NCBI GenBank assembly: GCA_958496175.1
Contig: OY292280.1
Coordinates: 22,072,001 to 22,136,000 of the forward strand
Origin: Sisyra terminalis
Taxonomy: Eukaryota > Arthropoda > Insecta > Neuroptera > Sisyridae
Direction: 5' to 3'
DNA: 64,000 nucleotides
Part shown: positions 34,566-49,800 of the stretch, in pieces
How the letters are laid out: each line of letters opens with the position of its first letter
Numbering within the stretch: position 1 is the first letter of the stretch
The notes under the pieces: generated by a model
Databases searched by the model: none
Told to the model about the DNA's origin: nothing
The model's input: only the letters and a program-made list of their open reading frames with translations
Program-made: the position numbers and the translations under genes

Positions 34566-35358
34566 TCAGATGATATATGTAAATGACCTTAAAACTCATA
34601 TATAAACAATTCTTATGAGATTTTTGGAAAATTGAAAAAAAAATTCGATCGATGGAGTTGGAATTTTCCAAAAACCTTATAACCATAGCTGCTCCATGTT
34701 AAAGTTGGAAAATTTTACTAAAAACATTGCAACATTTTAAGCTCCTTGATCCTTTTTATCGACAAAAACAAATTTGTATTTCAAAAGAGTTTCTTCAGAA
34801 AATTAAAATTTATATATAATGAAAAATCGATAAGGACTTCAAAAAGTTGAGATATTTTTCGATATTGGCATTATCGAATTATTCGATAATCTATCGAATA
34901 ATATTGAACTTACCTTACTTACCTCTTCGTTGCATTATCTTAACTTTTCTTTGTATCTTAACTCTGAAATATAAAATTCAAGAGGATTGGTGCGGAAAAA
35001 CGAATTGAAAAAATATATTCATTTAAAATAAATTTATTAATATTAAATATCAATTTAGTTTATAATAAATTACAATATTATTTTTTCCATTATTACAATA
35101 GTTTATATAATTTATGTAAAAGTATCAATTATTATAATCATATAGAAATATAAAGTTAATACAATTTTCCTGATTTTTCAGATATTTTCACTATTTATCA
35201 CTTAAACCACTTTATCACTTCACATTCACTGAATTATTAAAACACAATTTACAGCACAGATTGTTGTAGTAAATCCATTAGTGATCTTCTTGGTAGATAT
35301 CAATTGTGGAAATGATATCCCACAGGAATTTGCTTGATGATCCTCCAACGATCCACAT

Positions 35359-35597
35359 TTATTCCTCAAACGTCCATTTGGAAATAATGAACATCTCAAC
35401 TCCAATGAATAATTCCCCGTTGTCATCGGTCAGCTTCTTCTGGAACGAAAAGATCAATAAATAATCAAAAATCAATAATAAAATATTTGGAGGTCTCAAA
35501 AGTACAGCGACTTACCAATCATTTATCTCCCAAAATGATGATACATTCTTCAGCGCAAAAACAATGTCTTGGTCCTTAGTTTCTTGGTAATTTGGAT
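35359..35597 (-). pseudogene. exon remnants a and b, Y copy 3 (most intact)
   Basis: Exon a is 35516-35597 (82 nt), open through DQDIVFALKNV to EIND. Exon b is 35359-35439 with TAA. This is the Y copy in which both fragments are open. They are still one base out of frame across the intron (35440-35515), so the shared defect predates amplification of the block. Confidence 0.5.
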
Positions 35598-36862
35598 CTG
35601 TAAAAATATATTTCATTAATATTTAAACAAACTATACTTTCTAGGGACATTAACTTGAATACTGGGGAACATATGGCGCAGCCCATTTACATAATTTCCA
35701 TAATGAAACAATGGTTGCTAAACTTCTGCATTTAATAACAAAGTTGCAAGATTGCTTTTCCTGATAAGGGCTGTTTTTTCAAAGTTTCAAAAAGGACAAT
35801 TTTCAAGTACATAAAAAGGATATAAGAGATGGTTTTCTTTCGCAGAAAATTGCTGCCATTTAAAACTGTATCATTCTTAACTGTATTGCAAAAATCAGCT
35901 CTCCATGAGGAGGACTTTCAATTACAACCATGGTTTAAGTCGCTATTATGCCTAATTCGGTGATCAAAACCTGATCTTTTATTATCTTCCTGTTTATCCC
36001 GTGGATTGAGATTTTCTTCTGATATTCACAATACTTAAGCTGCACTCCCAGTGGCTTACAATTGCAGATTATTTGATTAGATTCTTCTCTGAATGAATTA
36101 TTATTAAATATATTTTAAAAATTCATTTTTGTCGTTCATTAGTTAGTTAAACGTTGGAAAATATCTACAAAAGTAACAGAAAGTACATATAACCTCATAT
36201 AAACATTGCGCCCATACCGACAATTTTACAATAAATATTACCTGTTTCACATTTATTTATTCGATTTTGATTTTATGAAGTTAAAATGTAACATTGGCCA
36301 TCAGATCAAACAACCATAACATTAAATATTAAATTTATTTGGATAAACTAAAGTCAATTATGAACTAATAACTTTCAAAAATTAGCTGTCGCATTGACAT
36401 GTATCGTATCTCCACCTATGCTAGAACGTGTGAACTCTTGACATGTATGTCAATTGAACCACCTTAAGTTTTTAGTGCCACCTGTGAGTCAGGTGGATGT
36501 ACTCATAGCTTCCAACAAAATACGAATCGCATTTTGGCGTTGTCTTAATTCAAAATTCTAAACAATTCGAATTGTCAATACATAAGAAAAGTTAGAAATA
36601 AGCAATAAATTTAAAAATTAAATATAATTACTTACTGCTTTTGATTTTTCACACATAAGAGATGAAATTGAGTAGGAAATTGAATATGAAATAAAGGCAT
36701 GCCAATCGAAAACTTAAGTTCATCCGTACATGCTGGGCAAATTTTTCCGAAAACCAAGCTCGTTTAAGGGATGACCGCGGCAATTTGGTGACGTTATGGT
36801 ATTATTTCTAGACTTAAAAAAATATAAATAAATAATAAAAAAAAAAAATATGACATTTTCAA

Positions 36863-36916
36863 GGTTCGAACCCGGAGATTGTTGCTTTAGATTCTCTCAA
36901 CATATCCACTCGGCTA
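36863..36916 (-). ncRNA. tRNA-like pol III promoter, copy 3
   Basis: Perfect A box (36906-36916) and perfect B box (36863-36872) on the minus strand, at the same spacing as the 2307-2360 element. Confidence 0.6.
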
Positions 36917-36996
36917 CTACTGCACGTGTTTGCATTAAATAAAAACTTATATATAAATATTTCTCAGATCACAAAATTCAATTTTCTTTCGGGATC

Positions 36997-37821
36997 GAAA
37001 TATTTGAAATTTTCCAAAACAAATTGAAACCATAGCTGCTCTATAATACTTCCGGAAAATGTGTCAATATACATAGTAACATTTTGATGTTTTTCCCCAT
37101 TTTTTTCGATATTTAAAATTCTAAGAAACGGTAATGCATTGTTGTCGTATGAACAAATATGTACTGCTCTTCTTTAAAGTAAATCAAAACCAACTATCAA
37201 CTTTAAGAATTTAATTCCGCAAAAAGAAAACAAAATAAGTTTTCTCGTAAATCCCAATAAGATATTCAACTCTTTTGTTGTTGTTGTACTATATTTGTAC
37301 AATAACATAGGAAATAATATGAGAAATATCGTGAAAAATCATATAGTTTGGAAGGCTATCTGCTTACACCAATGTACAAACAAAATAAATGGCTGCATAA
37401 ATGTTGCATTTAATAACATTTCTCGGGTAATTTTAGGGCTGCTTTATGGTTTAATTTGTAATTTGTAAGGGTTATTTGAAATTTTTCATAAAAATATAAG
37501 TCCATCCGTACATGCTGTGCAAATTTTTCCGAAAACAAACCACATTTAAGGGATGAAATCGACAATCAAAGTGGCAGAAGAAATCATCAAACTTCAAGTG
37601 TTTGTAACGTCAAGGGATCAAATAAGGGATGGTTTTCGATCCAGATAAAGTTTCGGGTTCGTAACAATGTATTAAACGATAATATAACAATCTATTTCAA
37701 ATTCGAGAAAAGAAAATTTTTCACCAAAATAAACCGTGGGATAACCATCGTTAATTTTTCACGAAAATCGTAAACTTTATAAATAAATTATTAAACAATG
37801 TCCTTACGTGAGGAGTGGAGT
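36997..37821. repeat. pre-array block, copy 2
   Basis: It matches 4225-5049 at a constant offset of 32772 with scattered substitutions. No gene is seen. Confidence 0.85.
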
Positions 37822-40800
37822 GAAAATTATTTTATCCTGAGTGCAAAAGGACAACCGCAATATCGTTTCAAACTTTCAAAAAGGACAATCAAATGCATAA
37901 AAAGGACATAAGGGATGTTTTCCTTCACTAAAATAAAGTTGAATATTATAAACTAAACCATTCTTAACCACTATGCCAAAAATAAAAAGCATTTGTTACG
38001 TACATCTTTGGAAAATTGAAACTGGAAATTAAATTGATGAAAGTCTATGCGAAAAAATTCGACTGATATTGGGTCATTTAAAGAAGGTGACTTTTCATTA
38101 TGAGGTCTAGTTTTCTCAACGGATTCTGAATTAAGACTATCAAGTGAATTATAATAGGAAAACAATTTTGTCCTGTGTGCCAAAAGACACCCGCAATATC
38201 GTTTCAAACTTTCAAAAAGGACAATTTTCTAATGCATAAAAAGGACATAAGGGATGTTTTCCTCACTAAATTAAAGTTGAATATTATAAACTAAACCAAT
38301 CTTAACCACTATGCAAAAAATAAAAAGCATTTGATACGTATATCTTTGGAAAATTGAAACTGGAAATTAAATTGTTGAAAGTCTAAGCGAAAAAATTCGA
38401 CTGATATTGGGTCACTTAAAGAAGGTGACTTTTCATTATGAGGTCTAGTTTTCTCAACGGATTTTGAATTAAGGCTATCAAGTGAAATATAATAGGAAAA
38501 AAATTTTGTCCTGTGTGCCAAAAGACACCCGCAATATCGTTTCAAACTTTCAAAAAGGGCAATTTTCTAATGCATAAAAAGGACATAAGGGATGATTTCC
38601 TCACTAAATTAAAGTTGAATATTTTATACTAAACCATTCTTAACCACTATGCAAAAAATAAAAAGCATTTGTTACGAATATCTTTGGAAAATTGAAACTG
38701 GAAATTAAATTGTTGAAAGTCTTAGCGAAAAAATTCGACTGATATTGGGTCACTTAGAGAAGGTGACTTTTCATTATGAGGTCTAGTTTTCTCAACGGAT
38801 TTTGAATTAAGGCTATCAAGTGAAATATAATAGGAAAAAAATTTTGTCCTGTGTGCCAAAAGACACCCGCAATATCGTTTCAAACTTTCAAAAAGGACAA
38901 TTTTCTAATGCATAAAAAGGACATTAGGGATGTTTTCCTCACTAAATTAAAGTTGAATATTATAAACTAAACCAATCTTAACCACTATGCAAAAAATAAA
39001 AAGCATTTGTTACGTATATCTTTGGAAAATTGAAACTGGAAATTAAATTGTTGAAAGTCTAAGCGAAAAAATTCGACTGATATTGGGTCACTTAAAGAAG
39101 GTGACTTTTCATTATGAGGTCTAGTTTTCTCAACGGATTCTGAATTAAGGCTATCAAGTGAAATATAATAGGAAAACAATTTTGTCCTGTGTGCCAAAAG
39201 ACACCCGCAATATCGTTTCAAACTTTCAAAAAGGACAATTTTCTAATGCATAAAAAGGACATAAGGGATGTTTTCCTCACTAAATTAAAGTTGAATATTA
39301 TAAACTAAACCATTCTTAACCACTATGCAAAAATTAAAAAGCATTTGTTACGTATATCTTTGGAAAATTGAAACTAGAAATTAAATTGTTGAAAGTCTAT
39401 GCGAAAAAATTCGACTGATATTGGGTCATTTAAAGAAGGTGACTTTTCATTATGAGGTCTAGTTTTCTCAACGGATTCTGAATTAAGGCTATCAAGTGAA
39501 ATATAATAGGAAACCAATTTTGTCCTGTGTGCCAAAAGACACCCGCAATATCGTTTCAAACTTTCAAAAAGGACAATTTTCTAATGCATAAAAAGGACAT
39601 AAGGGATGTTTTCCTCACTAAATTAAAGTTGAATATTATAAACTAAACCATTCTTAACCACTATGCAAAAAATAAAAAGCATTTGTTACGTATATCTTTG
39701 GAAAATTGAAACTGGAAATTAAATTGCTGAAAGTCTAAGCGAAAAAATTCGACTGATATTGGGTCACTTAAAGAAGGTGACTTTTCATTATGAGGTCTAG
39801 TTTTCTCAACGGATTTTGAATTAAGGCTTTCAAGTGAAATATAATAGGAAAAAAATTTTGTCCTGTGTGCCAAAAGACACCCGCAATATCGTTTCAAACT
39901 TTCAAAAAGGGCAATTTTCTAATGCATAAAAAGGACATAAGGGATGTTTTCCTCACTAAATTAAAGTTGAATATTATAAACTAAACCATTCTTAACCACT
40001 ATGCAAAAAATAAAAAGCATTTGTTACGTATAATTTTGGAAAATTGAAACTGGAAATTAAATGGTTGAAAGTCTATGCGAAATAATTCGACTGATATTGG
40101 GTCATTTAAAGAAGGTGACTTTTCATTATGAGGTCTAGTTTTCTCAACGGATTCTTAATTAAGGCTATCAAATGAAATATAATAGGAAAACAATTTTGTC
40201 CTGTGTGCCAAAAGACACCCGCAATATCGTTTCAAACTTTCAAAAAGGACAATTTTCTAATGCATAAAAAAGACATAAGGGATGTTTTCCTTCACTAAAT
40301 TAAAGATGAATATTATAAACTAAACCATTCTTAACCACTATGCAAAAAATAAAAAGCATTTGTTACGTACATCTTTGGAAAATTGAAACTGGAAATTAAA
40401 TTGATGAAAGTCTATGCGAAAAAATTCGACTGATATTGGGTCTTTTAAGAAGGTGACTTTTCATTATGAGGTCTAGTTTTCTCAACGGATTCTGAATTAA
40501 GGCTATCAAGTGAAATATAATAGGAAAACAATTTTGTCCTGTGTGCCAAAAGACACCCGCAATATCGTTTCAAACTTTCAAAAAGGACAATTTTCTAATG
40601 CATAAAAAGGACATAAGGGATGTTTTCCTCACTAAATTAAAGTTGAATATTATAAACTAAACCATTCTTAACCACTATGCAAAAAATAAAAAGCATTTGT
40701 TACGTATATCTTAAGAAAATTGAAACTGGAAATTAAATTGTTGAAAGTCTATGCGAAAAAATTCGACTGATATTGGGTCATTTAAAGAAGGTGACTTTTC

Positions 40801-43800
40801 ATTATGAGGTCTAGTTTTTTCAACGGATTTTGAAATAAGGCTATCAAGTGAAATATAATAGGAAAAAACTTTTGTCCTGTGTGCCAAAAGACACCCGCAA
40901 TATCGTTTCAAACTTTCAAAAAGAAAAATTTTCTAATGCATAAAAAGGACATAAGGGATGGTTTCCTCACTAAATTAAAGTTGAATATTATAAACTAAAC
41001 CATTCTTAACCACTATGCAAAAAATAAAAAGCATTTGTTACGTATATCTTTGGAAAATTGAAACTGGAAATTAAATTGTTGAAAGTCTATGCGAAAAAAT
41101 TCGACTGATATTGGGTCATTTAAAGAAGGTGACTTTTCATTATGAGGTCTAGTTTTCTCAACGGATTCTGAATTAAGGCTATCAAGTGAAATATAATAGG
41201 AAAAAAATTTTGTCCTGTGTGCCAAAAGACACCCGCAATATCTTTTCAAACTTTCAAAAAGGACAATTTTCTAATGCATAAAAAGGACATAAGGGATGTT
41301 TTCCTCACTAAATTAAAGTTGAATATTATAAACTAAACCATTCTTAACCACTATGCAAAAAATAAAAAGCATTTGTTACGTATATCTTTAGAAAATTGAA
41401 ACTGGAAATTAAATTGTTGAAAGTCTATGCGAAAAAATTCGACTGATATTGGGTCATTTAAAGAAGGTGACTTTTCATTATGAGGTCTAGTTTTTTCAAC
41501 GGATTTTGAAATAAGGCTATCAAGTGAAATATAATAGGAAAAAACTTTTGTCCTGTGTGCCAAAAGACACCCGCAATATCGTTTCAAACTTTCAAAAAGG
41601 ACAATTTTCTAATGCATAAAAAGGACATAAGGGATGTTTTCCTTCACTAAATTAAAGTTGAATATTATAAACTAAATCATTCTTAACCACTATGCAAAAA
41701 ATAAAAAGCATTTGATACGTATATCTTTGGAAAATTGAAACTGGAAATTAAATTGTTGAAAGTCTATGCGAAAAAATTCGACTGATATTGGGTCACTTAA
41801 AGAAGGTGACTTTTCATTATGAGGTCTTGTTTTCTCAACGGATTCTGAATTAAGGCTATCAAGTGATATATAATAGGAAAAAAATTTTGTCCTTTGTGCC
41901 AAAAGACACTTGCAATATCGTTTCAAACTTTCAAAAAGGACAATTTTCTAATGCATAAAAAGGACATAAGGGATGTTTTCCTCACTAAATTAAAGTTGAA
42001 TATTATAAACTAAACCATTCTTAACCACTATGCCAAAAATAAAAAGCATTTGTTACGTATATCTTTGGAAAATTGAAACTGGAAATTAAATTGATGAAAG
42101 TCTATGCGTAAAAATTCGACTGATATTGGGTCATTTAAAGAAGGTGACTTTTCATTATGAGGTCTAGTTTTCTCAACGGATTCTGAATTAAGGCTATCAA
42201 GTGAAATATAATAGGAAAAAAATTTTGTCCTGTGTGCCAAAAGACACTTGCAATATCGTTTCAAACTTTCAAAAAGGACAATTTTCTAATGCATTAAAAG
42301 GGCATAAGGGATGTTTTCCTTCACGAAATTAAAGTAGAATATTATATACTAAACCATTCTTAACCACTATGCAAAAAATAAAAAGCATTTGTTACGTATA
42401 TCTTTGGAAAATTGAAACTGGAAATTAAATTGTTGAAAGTCTATGCGAAAAAATTCGACTGATATTGGGTCTCTTAAAGAAGGTGACTTTTCATTATGAG
42501 GTCTAGTTTTCTCAACGGATTCTGAATTAAGGCTATCAAGTGATATATAATAGGAAAAAAATTTTGTCCTGTGTGCCAAAAGACACCCGCAATATCGTTT
42601 CAAACTTTCAAAAAGGACAATTTTCAAATGCATAAAAAGGACATATGGGATGTTTTCCTCACTAAATTAAAGTTGAATATTATAAACTAAACCATTCTTA
42701 ACCACTATGCAAAAAATAAAAAGCATTTGTAACGTATATCTTTGGAAAATTGAAACTGGAAATAAAATTGTTAAAAGTCAATGCGAAAAAATTCGACTGA
42801 TATTGGGTCATTTAAAGAAGGTGACTTTTCATTATGAGGTCTAGTTTTCTCAACGGATTTTGAATTAAGGCTATCAAGTGAAATATAATAGGAATACAAT
42901 TTTGTCCTGTGTGCCAAAAGACACCCGCAATATCTTTTCAAACTTTCAAAAAGGACAATTTTCTAATGCATAAAAAGGACATAAGGGATGTTTTCCTCAC
43001 TAAATTAAAGTTGAATATTATAAACTAAACCATTCTTAACCACTATGCAAAAAATAAAAAGCATTTGTTACGTATATCTTTAGAAAATTGAAACTGGAAA
43101 TTAAATTGTTGAAAGTCTATGCGAAAAAATTCGACTGATATTGGGTCATTTAAAGAAGGTGACTTTTCATTATGAGGTCTAGTTTTCTCAACGGATTCTG
43201 AATTAAGGCTATCAAGTGAAATATAATAGGAAAAAACTTTTGTCCTGTGTGCCAAAAGACACCCGCAATATCGTTTCAAACTTTCTAATAGGATTATTTT
43301 CTAATGCATAAAAAGGACATAAGGGATGTTTTCCTTCACTAAATTAAAGTTGAATATTATAAACTAAACCATTCTTAACCACTATGCAAAAAATAAAAAG
43401 CATTTGTTACGTATATCTTTGGAAAATTGAAACTGGAAATTAAATTGTTGAAAGTCTATGCGAAAAAATTCGACTGATATTGGGTCTCTTGAAGAAGGTG
43501 ACTTTTCATTATGAGGTCTAGTTTTCTCAACGGATTCTGAATTAAGGCTATCAAGTGATATATAATAGGAAAAAAATTTTGTCCTGTGTGCCAAAAGACA
43601 CCCGCAATATCGTTTCAAACTTTCAAAAAGGACAATTTTCAAATGCATAAAAAGGACATATGGGATGTTTTCCTCACTAAATTAAAGTTGAATATTATAA
43701 ACTAAACCATTCTTAACCACTATGCAAAAAATAAAAAGCATTTGTAACGTATATCTTTGGAAAATTGAAACTGGAAATAAAATTGTTAAAAGTCAATGCG

Positions 43801-46800
43801 AAAAAATTCGACTGATATTGGGTCATTTAAAGAAGGTGACTTTTCATTATGAGGTCTAGTTTTCTCAACGGATTTTGAAATAAGGCTATCAAGTGAAATA
43901 TAATAGGAAAAAAATTTTGTCCTGTGTGCCAATAGACACCCGCAATATCGTTTCAAACTTTCAAAAAGGACAATTTTCTAATGCATAAAAAGGACATAAG
44001 GGATGTTTTCCTCACTAAATTAAAGTTGAATATTATAAACTAAACCATTCTTAACCACTATGCCAAAAATAAAAAGCATTTGTTACGTATATCTTTGGAA
44101 AATTGAAACTGGATATTAAATTGATGAAAGTCTATGCGTAAAAATTCGACTGATATTGGGTCATTTAAAGAAGGTGACTTTTCATTATGAGGTCTAGTTT
44201 TCTCAACGGATTCTGAATTAAGGCTATCAAGTGAAATATAATAGGAAAAAACTTTTGTCCTGTGTGCCAAAAGACACCCGCAATATCGTTTCAAACTTTC
44301 AAAAAGGATTATTTTCTAATGCATAAAAAGGACATAAGGGATGTTTTCCTTCACTAAATTAAAGTTGAATATTATAAACTAAACCATTCTTAACCACTAT
44401 GCAAAAAATAAAAAGCATTTGTTACGTATATCTTTGGAAAATTGAAACTGGAAATTAAATTGTTGAAAGTCTATGCGAAAAAATTCGACTGATATTGGGT
44501 CTCTTGAAGAAGGTGACTTTTCATTATGAGGTCTAGTTTTCTCAACGGATTCTGAATTAAGGCTATCTAGTGATATATAATAGGAAAAAAATTTTGTCCT
44601 GTGTGCCAAAAGACACCCGCAATATCGTTTCAAACTTTCAAAAAGGACAATTTTCAAATGCATAAAAAGGACATATGGGATGTTTTCCTCACTAAATTAA
44701 AGTTGAATATTATAAACTAAACCATTCTTAACCACTATGCAAAAAATAAAAAGCATTTGTTACGTATATCTTAAGAAAATTGAAACTGGAAATTAAATTG
44801 TTGAAAGTCTATGCGAAAAAATTCGACTGCTATTGGGTCATTTAAAGAAGGTGACTTTTCATTATGAGGTCTAGTTTTCTCAACGGATTTTGAAATAAGG
44901 CTATCAAGTGAAATATAATAGGAAAAAACTTTTGTCCTGTGTGCCAAAAGACACCCGCAATATCGTTTCAAACTTTCAAAAAGGACTATTTTCTAATGCA
45001 TAAAAAGGACATAAGGGATGTTTTCCTTCACTAAATTAAAGTTGAATATTATAAACTAAACCATTCTTAGCCACTATGCATAAATAAAAAGCATTTGTTA
45101 CGTATATCTTTGGAAAATTGAAACTGGAAATAAAATTGTTAAAAGTCAATGCGAAAAAATTCGACTGATATTGGGTCATTTAAAGAAGGTGACTTTTCAT
45201 TATGAGGTCTAGTTTTCTCAACGGATTTTGAAATAAGGCTATCAAGTGAAATATAATAGGAAAAAAATTTTGTCCTGTGTGCCAATAGACACCCGCAATA
45301 TCGTTTCAAACTTTCAAAAAGGACAATTTTCTAATGCTTAATAAGGACATAAGGGATGTTTTCCTCACTAAATTAATGTTGAATATTATAAACTAAACCA
45401 TTCTTAACCACTATGCAAAAAATAAAAAGCATTTGTTACGTACATCTTTGGAAAATTGAAACTGGAAATTAAATTGTTAAAAGTCAATGCGAAAAAATTC
45501 GACTGATATTGGGTCATTTAAAGAAGGTGACTTTTCATTATGAGGTCTAGTTTTCTCAACGGATTTTGAAATAAGGCTATCAAGTGAAATATAATAGGAA
45601 AAAACTTTTGTCCTGTGTGCCAAAAGACACCCGCAATATCGTTTCAAACTTTCAAAAAGGACTATTTTCTAATGCATAAAAAGGACATAAGGGATGTTTT
45701 CCTTCACTAAATTAAAGATGAATATTATAAACTAAACCATTCTTAACCACTATGCAAAAAATAAAAAGCATTTGTTACGTACATCTTTGGAAAATTGAAA
45801 CTGGAAATTAAATTGATGAAAGTCTATGCGAAAAAATTCGACTGATATTGGGTCTTTTAAGAAGGTGACTTTTCATTATGAGGTCTAGTTTTCTCAACGG
45901 ATTCTGAATTAAGGCTATCAAGTGAAATATAATAGGAAAAAACTTTTGTCCTGTGTGCCAAAAGACACCCGCAATATCGTTTCAAACTTTCAAAAAGGAC
46001 AATTTTCTAATGCATAAAAAGGACATAAGGGATGTTTTCCTCACTAAATTAAAGTTGAATATTATAAACTAAACCATTCTTAACCACTATGCAAAAAATA
46101 AAAAGCATTTGTTACGTACATCTTTGGAAAATTGAAACTGGAAATTAAATTGTTAAAAGTCAATGCGAAAAAATTCGACTGATATTGGGTCATTTAAAGA
46201 AGGTGACTTTTCATTATGAGGTCTAGTTTTTTCAACGGATTTTGAAATAAGGCTATCAAGTGAAATATAATAGGAAAAAACTTTTGTCCTGTGTGCCAAA
46301 AGACACCCGCAATATCGTTTCAAACTTTCAAAAAGGACTATTTTCTAATGCATAAAAAGGACATAAGGGATGTTTTCCTTCACTAAATTAAAGTTGAATA
46401 TTATAAACTAAATCATTCTTAACCACTATGCAAAAAATAAAAAGCATTTGATACGTATATCTTTGGAAAATTGAAACTGGAAATTAAATTGTTGAAAGTC
46501 TATGCGAAAAAATTCGACTGATATTGGGTCACTTAAAGAAGGTGACTTTTCATTATGAGGTCTAGTTTTCTCAACGGATTCTGAATTAAGGCTATCAAGT
46601 GATATATAATAGGAAAAAAAATTTGTCCTTTGTGCCAAAAGACACTTGCAATATCGTTTCAAACTTTCAAAAAGGACAATTTTCTAATGCATAAAAAGGA
46701 CATAAGGGATGTTTTCCTCACTAAATTAAAGTTGAATATTATAAACTAAACCATTCTTAACCACTATGCCAAAAATAAAAAGCATTTGTTACGTATATCT

Positions 46801-49800
46801 TTGGAAAATTGAAACTGGAAATTAAATTGATGAAAGTCTATGCGTAAAAATTCGACTGATATTGGGTCATTTAAAGAAGGTGACTTTTCATTATGAGGTC
46901 TAGTTTTCTCAACGGATTCTGAATTAAGGCTATCAAGTGAAATATAATAGGAAAAAAATTTTGTCCTGTGTGCCAAAAGACACTTGCAATATCGTTTCAA
47001 ACTTTCAAAAAGGACAATTTTCTAATGCATAAAAAAGGCATAAGGGATGTTTTCCTTCACGAAATTAATGTAGAATATTATATACTAAACCATTCTTAAC
47101 CACTATGCAAAAAATAAAAAGCATTTGTTACGTATATCTTTGGAAAATTGAAACTGGAAATTAAATTGTTGAAAGTCTATGCGAAAAAATTCGACTGATA
47201 TTGGGTCTCTTAAAGAAGGTGACTTTTCATTATGAGGTCTAGTTTTCTCAACGGATTCTGAATTAAGGCTATCAAGTGATATATAATAGGAAAAAAATTT
47301 TGTCCTGTGTGCCAAAAGACACCCGCAATATCGTTTCAAACTTTCAAAAAGGACAATTTTCAAATGCATAAAAAGGACATATGGGATGTTTTCCTCACTA
47401 AATTAAAGTTGAATATTATAAACTAAACCATTCTTAACCACTATGCAAAAAATAAAAAGCATTTGTTCCGTATATCTTTAGAAAATTGAAACTGGAAATT
47501 AAATTGTTGAAAGTCTATGCGAAAAAATTCGACTGATATTGGGTCATTTAAAGAAGGTGACTTTTCATTATGAGGTCTAGTTTTCTCAACGGATTCTGAA
47601 TTAAGGCTATCAAGTGAAATATAATAGGAAAAAACTTTTGTCCTGTGTGCCAAAAGACACCCGCAATATCGTTTCAAACTTTCAAAAAGGATTATTTTCT
47701 AATGCATAAAAAGGACATAAGGGATGTTTTCCTTCACTAAATTAAAGTTGAATATTATAAACTAAACCATTCTTAACCACTATGCAAAAAATAAAAAGCA
47801 TTTGTTACGTATATCTTTGGAAAATTGAAACTGGAAATTAAATTGTTGAAAGTCTATGCGAAAAAATTCGACTGATATTGGGTCTCTTGAAGAAGGTGAC
47901 TTTTCATTATGAGGTCTAGTTTTCTCAACGGATTCTGAATTAAGGCTATCAAGTGATATATAATAGGAAAAAAATTTTGTCCTGTGTGCCAAAAGACACC
48001 CGCAATATCGTTTCAAACTTTCAAAAAGGACAATTTTCAAATGCATAAAAAGGACATATGGGATGTTTTCCTCACTAAATTAAAGTTGAATATTATAAAC
48101 TAAACCATTCTTAACCACTATGCAAAAAATAAAAAGCATTTGTAACGTATATCTTTGGAAAATTGAAACTGGAAATAAAATTGTTAAAAGTCAATGCGAA
48201 AAAATTCGACTGATATTGGGTCATTTAAAGAAGGTGACTTTTCATTATGAGGTCTAGTTTTCTCAACGGATTTTGAATTAAGGCTATCAAGTGAAATATA
48301 ATAGGAAAACAATTTTGTCCTGTGTGCCAAAAGACACCCGCAATATCTTTTCAAACTTTCAAAAAGGACAATTTTCTAATGCATAAAAAGGACATAAGGG
48401 ATGTTTTCCTTCACTAAATTAAAGTTGAATATTATAAACTAAACCATTCTTAGCCACTATGCAAAAATAAAAAGCATTTGTTACGTATATCTTTGGAAAA
48501 TTGAAACTGGAAATAAAATTGTTAAAAGTCAATGCGAAAAAATTCGACTGATATTGGGTCATTTAAAGAAGGTGACTTTTCATTATGAGGTCTAGTTTTC
48601 TCAACGGATTTTGAAATAAGGCTATCAAGTGAAATATAATAGGAAAAAAATTTTGTCCTGTGTGCCAATAGACACCCGCAATATCGTTTCAAACTTTCAA
48701 AAAGGACAATTTTCTAATGCATAAAAAGGACATAAGGGATGTTTTCCTCACTAAATTAAAGTTGAATATTATAAACTAAACCATTCTTAACCACTATGCC
48801 AAAAATAAAAAGCATTTGTTACGTATATCTTTGGAAAATTGAAACTGGAAATTAAATTGATGAAAGTCTATGCGTAAAAATTCGACTGATATTGGGTCAT
48901 TTAAAGAAGGTGACTTTTCATTATCAGGTCTAGTTTTCTCAACGGATTCTGAATTAAGGCTATCAAGTGAAATATAATAGGAAAAAACTTTTGTCCTGTG
49001 TGCCAAAAGACACCCGCAATATCGTTTCAAACTTTCAAAAAGGATTATTTTCTAATGCATAAAAAGGACATAAGGGATGTTTTCCTTCACTAAATTAAAG
49101 TTGAATATTATAAACTAAACCATTCTTAACCACTATGCAAAAAATAAAAAGCATTTGTTACGTATATCTTTGGAAAATTGAAACTGGAAATTAAATTGTT
49201 GAAAGTCTATGCGAAAAAATTCGACTGATATTGGGTCTCTTGAAGAAGGTGACTTTTCATTATGAGGTCTAGTTTTCTCAACGGATTCTGAATTAAGGCT
49301 ATCAAGTGATATATAATAGGAAAAAAATTTTGTCCTGTGTGCCAAAAGACACCCGCAATATCGTTTCAAACTTTCAAAAAGGACAATTTTCAAATGCATA
49401 AAAAGGACATATGGGATGTTTTCCTCACTAAATTAAAGATGAATATTATAAACTAAACCATTCTTAACCACTATGCAAAAAATAAAAAGCATTTGTTACG
49501 TACATCTTTGGAAAATTGAAACTGGAAATTAAATTGATGAAAGTCTATGCGAAAAAATTCGACTGATATTGGGTCTTTTAAGAAGGTGACTTTTCATTAT
49601 GAGGTCTAGTTTTCTCAACGGATTCTGAATTAAGGCTATCAAGTGAAATATAATAGGAAAACAATTTTGTCCTGTGTGCCAAAAGACACCCGCAATATCG
49701 TTTCAAACTTTCAAAAAGGACAATTTTCTAATGCATAAAAAGGACATAAGGGATGTTTTCCTCACTAAATTAAAGTTGAATATTATAAACTAAACCATTC

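Larger units (their letters stand above)
34566..36996 (-). repeat. Y block, copy 3 (single, unduplicated)
   Basis: This matches 1-2440 but without the 1784-bp duplication. It holds exon c (34923-34963), exons a and b, a fossil satellite piece (35780-35895), the hairpin cluster and a tRNA-like element (A box 36906-36916, B box 36863-36872). Its exon a is the short 82-nt form otherwise seen in Y', so this block is a mosaic. Confidence 0.88.
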
